From Acidicapsa ligni (GTDB lineage Bacteria > Acidobacteriota > Terriglobia > Terriglobales > Acidobacteriaceae), in assembly GCF_025685655.1 (NCBI RefSeq), contig NZ_JAGSYG010000003.1, positions 744,001-808,000 of the forward strand: a DNA stretch of 64,000 nt. The letters run 5' to 3'. How positions within the stretch are numbered: the stretch's first letter is position 1; the number at the start of each line of letters is the position of its first letter. Below the pieces are notes generated by a model. That model was not told where the DNA came from and ran no database searches. It worked only from the letters and a program-made list of their open reading frames with translations. Both the position numbers and the translations under genes were made by a program. Below, in pieces: positions 58,484 to 64,000 of this stretch.

Positions 58484-59779
58484 ATGCGATTTACTTCTTT
58501 TTCTTTGCGGGCGGTGGCTCTGCTGGTGTTGGCTGCGGGCACGTTTGCGATGGCCGATTCGATTGATGGCACGGTTACGAACAAGACCAATGGCAAGCCT
58601 TCGGTGGGCGATAAGGTTACGCTGCTGAGCCTTTCGGCGGGGCTGGATGAGGTGGGGACGGCGAAGACGGATGCTCGCGGGCATTTCACGCTGAACCGGC
58701 CTACGGCTGCGCCTTATTTGATCAAGGTGGAGCACCAGAAGGGCGCTTACTTCAAGAACGTGCCGCCTAATGTTACTTCGGTAGAGATTACGGTTTATGA
58801 CGTGGCGACGAAGGTCGAGGGGGTTTCGACTGAGGCGGATGTGCTGCGTGTCGAGGCCGATAGCGGGCAATTGAAGGTGACGGAGAACTACTTCGTTAAG
58901 AACGTCTCTTCTCCGCCTCGCACGGAGTCGAGTGAGCATACGTACGAAGTAGTGATGCCTGCAGATGCGGTGCTGGATGGTGCGGCGACGGTGGGGCCGA
59001 GCGGGATGCCGCTGGCGGCTACTCCGGACCCGGTTACGCCGAAGGGGCATTATGCATTTTCGTTCCCGATTCGCCCGAATGAGGGAGACCAGGGGACGCG
59101 CTTTCAGTTGAGCTATCACGTGCCTTACTCGGGCAGCTACAAGTTCACGCCGAAGGTGATGCAGGATACGGACAACCTGGCGGTGATGGTGCCGAAGGGC
59201 ATGAAGTTCGAGCCGGGAGCGGGGACCAGCTATCAGACGGTTCCTCCGGATGGGACGGATGGACAGACGTTCCTGGTGCGGGGCGTGAAGCCGGGCGAGC
59301 CGCTGGAGTTTGCGATTTCCGGCACTGGAACCTGGCCGCGTGAGGCACAAGGTGGCGGTGCGGGGATGGCCGGTGGTCCGCAGGGGCCGCAGGTGGGCGG
59401 GGATGCTGCGCCGCAAGGTGGTCCGAATGGGGCGCCGGGCGGTGGTTTGGGGAATCCTATCGATACTCCTGACCCGTTGAGCAAGTACAAGTATTGGATT
59501 CTGGGTGCGCTGGCACTGGTGTTAGCTGCTGCGGCGGCGTTTCTGCTGAAGAAGCCGGCGGGGGAAGTTGCTGTTGCTCCGCCTGCTGCGCCGGAGCCAC
59601 AGATTGCTGCTTTCGCTGTACCTGTGGAGAGCAAGCGTCAGTTGTTGCTGGAGGCGCTTAAGGAGGAGCTGTTCGCGATTGAGAGTGAGAAAATTGCGGG
59701 CAAACTTTCTCCGGAAGAGTATGTGGATTTGAAGGCGGCGCTGGAGACGGTTTTACGGCGGGCTTTGGGTCGGAGTTAG
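58484..59779 (+). CDS. Envelope protein with carboxypeptidase-regulatory-like domain and CcmI-like tail
   Basis: 431 residues from ATG 58484 (MRFTSFSLRAVALLVLAAGTF), where a signal peptide begins; the frame is open upstream only through repeat copy D. Residues 25-105 form a carboxypeptidase-regulatory-like/beta-sandwich domain ('DGTVTNKTNGKPSVGDKVTLL', 'TDARGHFTLNRP'), followed by a beta-rich middle and a Gly/Pro-rich segment (about 285-330: GGAGMAGGPQG.QVGG). A membrane helix (YWILGALALVLAAAAAFLL) leads to a cytoplasmic tail 'KRQLLLEALKEELFAIESEKIAGKLSPEEYVDLKAALETVLRRAL'. It follows the ccm genes and probably belongs to their operon. Confidence 0.82.
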   Translation: MRFTSFSLRAVALLVLAAGTFAMADSIDGTVTNKTNGKPSVGDKVTLLSLSAGLDEVGTAKTDARGHFTLNRPTAAPYLIKVEHQKGAYFKNVPPNVTSVEITVYDVATKVEGVSTEADVLRVEADSGQLKVTENYFVKNVSSPPRTESSEHTYEVVMPADAVLDGAATVGPSGMPLAATPDPVTPKGHYAFSFPIRPNEGDQGTRFQLSYHVPYSGSYKFTPKVMQDTDNLAVMVPKGMKFEPGAGTSYQTVPPDGTDGQTFLVRGVKPGEPLEFAISGTGTWPREAQGGGAGMAGGPQGPQVGGDAAPQGGPNGAPGGGLGNPIDTPDPLSKYKYWILGALALVLAAAAAFLLKKPAGEVAVAPPAAPEPQIAAFAVPVESKRQLLLEALKEELFAIESEKIAGKLSPEEYVDLKAALETVLRRALGRS

Positions 59780-59836
59780 GGGTTTGAGGAGTTGTTACTC
59801 CCACCCTTTGTGGGGTATTGGTTAGGGGCTGAACTG

Positions 59837-60337
59837 ATGAAGACGCTGATTCGGACTTTGTTGATGCTTTCGTTGATTGTCTGGCTGGGAGCGGAGATTT
59901 TCTTCCCGGTGGTGGCGGCGATTACGTTCATGAACCTGGCTCCCGATACGCATGAGGCCGGGTTGATCGTCGGGGCTTTATTGCGGATCATGCATGTGAT
60001 GGGGCTGGTGTCCGGGATCGTGCTGGTGGCGTTGCTGGCGCTGGCTCCGGCGTGGGGTGTGTTCAAGCCACGGACGGAGCTGGCTTCTATAGGGCTGGTG
60101 CTGGTGATGATGGGGCTTACGGCTTATTCGCAGTTTGGAATTCTTCCGGCGATGGATCGGGATCGAGCGGCGGCGGGCGGGGTGGTCGATGCCGCGGCTC
60201 ACGATAATCCGGCGCGAGTGCACTTTGAGTTGCTGCATCGCCGGAGCGAGCATGTGGAAGTTGGCGTGTTGCTGCTGGGGATTGTCGTGGTGGCGCTGAT
60301 TGCGAATGCGGAGACGGCTGCGGCTGCGCGGGTGTGA
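59837..60337 (+). CDS. DUF4149 membrane protein
   Basis: 166 residues from ATG 59837; a longer frame adds 15 residues that are part of a shared intergenic sequence. Four helices are visible: 'LIRTLLMLSLIVWLGAEIFFPVVAAITF', 'GALLRIMHVMGLVSGIVLVALLALAP', 'ASIGLVLVMMGLTAYSQFGILPAM' and 'EVGVLLLGIVVVALIANAE'. The DUF4149 hallmarks are 'WLGAEIFFPVVAAITF' and 'ARVHFELLHRRSEHVE' (R..F..LH..S). Function unknown. Confidence 0.85.
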   Translation: MKTLIRTLLMLSLIVWLGAEIFFPVVAAITFMNLAPDTHEAGLIVGALLRIMHVMGLVSGIVLVALLALAPAWGVFKPRTELASIGLVLVMMGLTAYSQFGILPAMDRDRAAAGGVVDAAAHDNPARVHFELLHRRSEHVEVGVLLLGIVVVALIANAETAAAARV

Positions 60338-60472
60338 TCTTAGATTAGAGAATGTTCCTGCCAGGTTTTTCTGCTGACAGGCTGTTTGATCTGCGGGGCT
60401 GAGGGCCCTGCTTCCTCCAATCCAATCTGACCGCAAGATATTGTGGTCCGAGCACGCGTAGTATTCTGACAG

Positions 60473-61198
60473 ATGCTTAAACTTTCTTTGCTGTTGGGGA
60501 CGATTGCTGCGCTGGCGGATGTGGTCGGCGGCCTGGTGCTGGTCAGGGCCAGGGGTGTGCAGCGCTATTTGCGTTATTTTGTGGCTCTTGGTGCGGGTTT
60601 TTTGATGGCTACTGCTGTCCTGGAGATGCTGCCAGAGAGTCTCAAACTGGATATGAAGCTGGCTCCGGTATTGGTGATGGCGGGGTATTGTGCGCTGCAT
60701 TTTCTGGAACACACGATTGTGGCGCATTTTCATTTTGGAGAAGAGACGCATCACGGCGAATTTGTGTCGGCGAAGACCAGCTATTCGGTGCTGGGAGGGC
60801 TGGCGGTTCATGCGCTGTTTGATGGAGTGGCGATCGGCTCGGGGTTTGCTTTGTCCGGCGCGCTGGGGATGCTGATCTTTCTGGCCATTCTGCTGCACAA
60901 GGCTCCGGAGGGGTTCACCATGGCGAGCGTGATGCTGGCCAGTGGGAAGAGCCGGACGGCGGCGTTTTTCTCGGCTGTGGCGCTGGCTGGGGCTACTTTG
61001 CTGGGAGTCCTGGTGATCGGGATGGTTCCGCAACTGGTGCGGTATGGGCTACCGGTTTCGGCGGGAGTGGCGCTGTATGTGGCGGCTACGGACCTGGTGC
61101 CGGAGGTGAATCGGGAGCCGGGGATCAAGATGGCGCTGGTGTTCTTTGCCGGGGTGGCTGGGTTTCTGTTGTTGCGAATGATTATGCCTGCGGTTTAA
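60473..61198 (+). CDS. ZIP-family metal ion transporter
   Basis: 241 residues with eight hydrophobic helices. Metal-site motifs are 'HALFDGVAIGSGFALSGA' (His and Asp of helix 4) and 'ILLHKAPEGFTMASVMLASG' (His-x3-Glu of helix 5), together with 'LEMLPESLK' and a His cluster before the first of these ('HFLEHTIVAHFHFGEETHHGEF') typical of the variable loop. Members take up or export Zn2+ and other divalent ions. No regulator is adjacent. Confidence 0.92.
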   Translation: MLKLSLLLGTIAALADVVGGLVLVRARGVQRYLRYFVALGAGFLMATAVLEMLPESLKLDMKLAPVLVMAGYCALHFLEHTIVAHFHFGEETHHGEFVSAKTSYSVLGGLAVHALFDGVAIGSGFALSGALGMLIFLAILLHKAPEGFTMASVMLASGKSRTAAFFSAVALAGATLLGVLVIGMVPQLVRYGLPVSAGVALYVAATDLVPEVNREPGIKMALVFFAGVAGFLLLRMIMPAV

Positions 61199-61305
61199 TT
61201 TTTCTGCCGGGGATTTCTGCTGTTGCGGGGGAGTCGTGATTCTTCCCTGCTGCAGCTCTCTGGATTTGTGGGTGGAGTTACACTTGCAGGGATGGATTTG
61301 GAGAG

Positions 61306-61530
61306 ATGGATCTGGACGCGAATCTTCCTGCAGAGCTTTCTGAGCAACACCCCTTCCGCAAACAAGCTATACGGGACGCTATTGCGTTCGGCATTCTTTG
61401 CGCGATTACGCTGGTGCTGTTTGGCGTAACCGGGCTTTATTACGGTGCTTACTCCCGTTACCGGGCATCGATTGGGCTGCCTACAGATAATACTCCGGTG
61501 ATTACATTGCCGGTGGTGAGGCGACGCTGA
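61306..61530 (+). CDS. Small single-helix membrane protein
   Basis: 74 residues (MDLDANLPAELSEQHPFRKQAIRDAIAF). One helix (AFGILCAITLVLFGVTGLYYGAY) is followed by an R-Y-R-A-S end and a basic C-terminus (PVVRRR). The stop codon overlaps the ATG of the CLC gene by one base (TGATGG), so it is very likely a real gene translated in tandem with the channel. Family unknown; it may be an accessory subunit of the CLC protein. Confidence 0.7.
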   Translation: MDLDANLPAELSEQHPFRKQAIRDAIAFGILCAITLVLFGVTGLYYGAYSRYRASIGLPTDNTPVITLPVVRRR

Positions 61531-63287
61531 TGGCCGATCAGTCGATGTTTGGCAAGTCCGATATTAAAAATCAATCCGATCAATTAGCTAAATATCCGGC
61601 AAGCCGGGAGCGGCGTCTGTTTCTGGTGCTGCCGATCTTTATCGGGATTCTTACCGGGCTTCTGGTGGTGTGTTTTCGGATCTCGATTGAGTGGCTGCGG
61701 CTGACGTTGCTGGGCAAGGATTTGCACGGGGGCGACTGGCGGCTGCTGGCGGTTCCTACGGGAGCCGGGTTGGTGATTGCGCTGCTGGTGCGGTTTGTGT
61801 TTCCGGGGGCGCGTGGGTCGGGGCTGAACCAGACGAAGGCGGCGATGTACATCCACGATGGATATATTTCGCTGCGGACGATGTTTGGCAAGCTGATCTG
61901 CACGGCGCTGGCGCTGGGCGGCGGATTTGCGCTGGGGCCGGAGGATCCTTCGCTGCAGATTGGGGCGGCGATCGCTTCGACAGTGAGCAGGCGGTTTCGG
62001 CTGACGGCGGAAAATCTGCGACTGTTTGCGCCGGTGGGTGCGGCTGCGGGACTGGCGGCGGCGTTCAACGCTCCGATCACGGCGCTGCTGTTTGTGATTG
62101 AAGAGGTTGTCGGGAACTGGAATGCGTCGGTACTGGGGTCGATTGTGCTGGCGGCGATCTCGGGGGATGCGGTTTCGCGGTGGTATTTTGGCGATGCGCC
62201 GCTATTTCGGATTCCGGAACTGGAGTTGCGCGATCCGCGCGAGTTGGGCGCTTACGCGATTCTCGGCGTGGCGGGCGGGCTGGCATCGTGGCTGTTTGCG
62301 AGTGCGTTGCGGCAGTTGCGGCCGAGGCTGGCGGCTCTGCCGCATTGGACGCGGCTGATTCAGCCTCCGTTGGCGGGCCTGGCGATTGGGCTGATCGGAT
62401 ATCTCGGTTTTCCCCAGGTGCTGGGCGTGGGGTACGAGACGATCAACCAGGCGGCTGGCGGAGGGATGGCCTGGAAGCTGTTGTTTGCGCTGGCGATTTT
62501 GAAGATGCTGGCGACAACTCTAGGCTTTTCATCCGGAACACCAGGCGGCATGTTTGCTCCGACTTTGTTTATCGGAGCCATGCTGGGGACGGGCATCGGA
62601 ACTCTGCAACAGATGTGGCTGCCGCACCTGACGGGGCCGATTGCGTCCTACACGATGGCGGGGATGGGTGTGCTGTTTGCGGCGTTCTTGCGGGCTCCGC
62701 TGACGAGCGTGTTTATGGTGCTGGAGGTGAGCGGGAACTACTCCATTGTGGCGCCGGTGATTCTGGCGAATACGGTGGCCTACCTAATTGCTCGCAAGCT
62801 CGATCCGGTGCCGATCTTTGAGGTGTTCACCAAGCAGGAGGGGCTGGATCTGCCCTCGATGGAAGAGATGCGCGAGGAGGAACGGCTGCGCGTGGAGGAT
62901 GCGCTGGGGAAGCCAATGGTGCCGATTTTGCCCGCCAGATTACCGATCGGTGCGGCGATGGTGAAAGCGGAGCATGAGGTGGCGGTGATCGTCCAGTTTG
63001 AGAATGGAAGCGGTTATGCGTTGACACCGAAGGAGTTAGGGGAGATTGGGTCATCGTTTGCACCCGAAACGGATGTGGGCAGCGTGGTGGCGGCTCGTAC
63101 TGAGGAGCGGCTGCCGGTGATCTATCCCGATATGTCTCTGGAGGTTACGCTACATCACTTTGGCCGGTGGCCGGCGTTGCTGGTACGCAATCGGGCACGG
63201 GCGACGGAGGCGGTGGGCGTGTTGACCGAGGCGGAGGTGCTGGGATGTTTTCGCGGGGCGCACACGCATTATGAGAAGAAGTCGTAA
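61530..63287 (+). CDS. CLC-type chloride channel/antiporter with altered filter motif
   Basis: 585 residues. The CLC core is at about 30-450: 'RGSGLNQTKAAMYIHDG' (GSGIP equivalent, 96-112), 'LGPEDPSLQIGAAIAS' (gating region, external Glu138), 'FNAPITALLFVIEEV' (Glu191/192, proton glutamate) and 'GFSSGTPGGMFAPTLFIGAMLG' (GxFxP). The usual GREGP reads GPEDP, and GSGIP reads GSGLN, so ion or gating properties may differ. A C-terminal region (about 455-585) of two degenerate CBS-like units follows ('GAAMVKAEHEVAVIVQFE', 'YPDMSLEVTLHHFGRWPALLVRN'). Start coupled to the preceding 74-residue gene. Confidence 0.92.
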   Translation: MADQSMFGKSDIKNQSDQLAKYPASRERRLFLVLPIFIGILTGLLVVCFRISIEWLRLTLLGKDLHGGDWRLLAVPTGAGLVIALLVRFVFPGARGSGLNQTKAAMYIHDGYISLRTMFGKLICTALALGGGFALGPEDPSLQIGAAIASTVSRRFRLTAENLRLFAPVGAAAGLAAAFNAPITALLFVIEEVVGNWNASVLGSIVLAAISGDAVSRWYFGDAPLFRIPELELRDPRELGAYAILGVAGGLASWLFASALRQLRPRLAALPHWTRLIQPPLAGLAIGLIGYLGFPQVLGVGYETINQAAGGGMAWKLLFALAILKMLATTLGFSSGTPGGMFAPTLFIGAMLGTGIGTLQQMWLPHLTGPIASYTMAGMGVLFAAFLRAPLTSVFMVLEVSGNYSIVAPVILANTVAYLIARKLDPVPIFEVFTKQEGLDLPSMEEMREEERLRVEDALGKPMVPILPARLPIGAAMVKAEHEVAVIVQFENGSGYALTPKELGEIGSSFAPETDVGSVVAARTEERLPVIYPDMSLEVTLHHFGRWPALLVRNRARATEAVGVLTEAEVLGCFRGAHTHYEKKS

Positions 63288-63489
63288 CGAGCGGGATTTG
63301 GGGCTAATCTAAAAGCAGACCTTATTCGTCTATCAAGTGGGTAGTGCGAGCAGCTCTGATAGTTACTAAAGAAATGGATCATTGCGATGCCAGTCTCAAA
63401 TTTATTGAACTCTTACTCTTTGATCGTTGCCGCGTCCACTAAAATTGGGAGTCATTCCCATAATTTCAAGGTGTGCCAGTAGGGGTTGA

Positions 63490-64000
63490 ATGCCTGTTGA
63501 GACGTTGATCGCCCAAGCAGAGATCGAAGGTTTACCTGCTTCGGAAATTTCCGTTCGTGATCGAATTGTTGCGCATATTCGGATAGCGCGGCTGGATCAT
63601 AGCGTAAAGCAAATTTTCATTCTTCCGGGAATCGTGCTGGCAATGGCGTTGACTGGTGAGCGGCTGAGCCTGGCGCTGACCGGAAAGATTGTTCTCGGGC
63701 TGGTGGCGGCTACGCTGATTGCGTGCAGCAACTATGTCATCAACGAGATTTTGGACGCGCCGTGCGACCGGCTGCATCCGACCAAGAAATATCGTCCGGC
63801 GGCCTGTGGGCTGGTGCATATCGGCTGGGGTTATGCGCAGTGGATTGGGATGATGCTGGTTGGGCTGGCGCTGGCGAGTACGATTTCCCTCGGATTTTTG
63901 TATAGTGCCGCCGCGCTGTGGGTGATGGGATGTGTATATAACATTCCGCCGGTGCGCAGTAAAGACCTGCCTTATATCGACGTTCTGAGTGAGTCGATCA
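63490..64000 (+). CDS. UbiA-family prenyltransferase, decaprenyl-phosphate phosphoribosyltransferase-like (C-terminus cut off)
   Basis: 170 codons visible from ATG 63490 (AGGGGTTGA upstream). UbiA superfamily: the Mg-prenyl-diphosphate motif NxxxDxxxD is 'VINEILDAPCDRLHPTKKYRP' (about 80-100), followed by several hydrophobic helices. The D-x3-D-x3-HP-x-K-x2-RP extension is seen in decaprenyl-phosphate 5-phosphoribosyltransferases (DprE pathway, arabinose donors) more than in menaquinone or haem enzymes. The protein continues beyond the window, so its end and exact role cannot be settled. Confidence 0.85.
   Translation, partial: MPVETLIAQAEIEGLPASEISVRDRIVAHIRIARLDHSVKQIFILPGIVLAMALTGERLSLALTGKIVLGLVAATLIACSNYVINEILDAPCDRLHPTKKYRPAACGLVHIGWGYAQWIGMMLVGLALASTISLGFLYSAAALWVMGCVYNIPPVRSKDLPYIDVLSESI

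Noticed and set aside
58214-61033. Two long minus-strand frames (400 and 351 residues) near the ccm operon
   Set aside because: Arg/His/Gln-rich and antisense to well supported plus-strand genes.
1-64000. CRISPR arrays, tRNA or rRNA genes, transposases
   Set aside because: I looked for regularly spaced repeats with unique spacers, tRNA cloverleaf anchors (GGTTCRANYCC) and transposase motifs and found none. The GCAANN hexamer arrays have no spacers.

Overview
The window is a stretch of bacterial chromosome of about 58-60 % G+C by eye. It most resembles the class Terriglobia (Acidobacteriota: Terriglobus, Granulicella, Edaphobacter and relatives). The evidence is a TonB-receptor-like outer-membrane protein with an N-terminal carboxypeptidase-regulatory-like domain, several DinB/DUF1569 proteins, a bactofilin, a PQQ-propeller lipoprotein, and short dispersed intergenic repeats built around a GATTCCCTTCGGGAATGACA core. 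There is no phage, transposase, CRISPR array, rRNA or tRNA that I can recognise. Most of the window is ordinary core and accessory chromosome.

Layout. 1-9 kb: a metallo-hydrolase fragment, a methyltransferase-like protein, a bactofilin, envelope proteins, and a minus-strand mazG / GNAT acetyltransferase / menC-family operon. That operon may serve D-amino-acid conversion rather than menaquinone synthesis. It is followed by a prepilin peptidase and a DinB-like protein. 9-13.5 kb: a bacterial SET-domain protein and the classic dnaX-ybaB-recR operon. 13.4-20.8 kb: a stand-alone receiver protein, an ABC importer pair with fused permeases and no binding protein, and a TetR repressor/MFS exporter pair whose upstream regions share an operator architecture. 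21-31 kb: metabolic housekeeping (Gfo/Idh oxidoreductase, lgt, hpt, deoC, aroA, truA), a GAF-GAF-PP2C phosphatase and a TolC-family channel. 31-38.5 kb: an M20 peptidase, an orphan Opp-type permease, a CNNM/CorC-like protein, an orphan membrane-fusion protein, a Gly-Ser-Gly solenoid protein and a HAD phosphatase. 38.6-49.6 kb: the 920-residue TonB-receptor-like protein, a frameshifted bactofilin-like membrane protein, an SDR, a run of minus-strand membrane proteins with small N-terminal adaptor modules (DUF2752, GYF-CD225, M50 protease, zinc-ribbon protein), and the PQQ lipoprotein. 50-64 kb: uvrB, a degenerate receiver, DUF2809, a ccmF-ccmH-ccmI-like cytochrome c maturation cluster that continues into a CcmI-tailed envelope protein, DUF4149, a ZIP transporter, a CLC-type channel and the start of a UbiA-family prenyltransferase.

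Window-scale signals. G/C skew on the + strand flips from C-rich to G-rich between roughly 27.5 and 31.7 kb whatever the gene direction, which is the pattern of a replication origin or of a rearrangement boundary. Four copies of a modular intergenic repeat (palindromic core, hexameric GCAANN tail, conserved outer flanks) lie between 44.4 and 58.4 kb, three of them around the cytochrome c maturation genes.

I do not see an unmistakable new defence or biosynthetic system. The best candidates for undescribed biology are the modular repeat family, the skew flip, the CcmI-like module shared by two neighbours, the SET-domain protein with a lysine-rich tail, and the adaptor-plus-membrane protein cluster at 43.4-46.9 kb.
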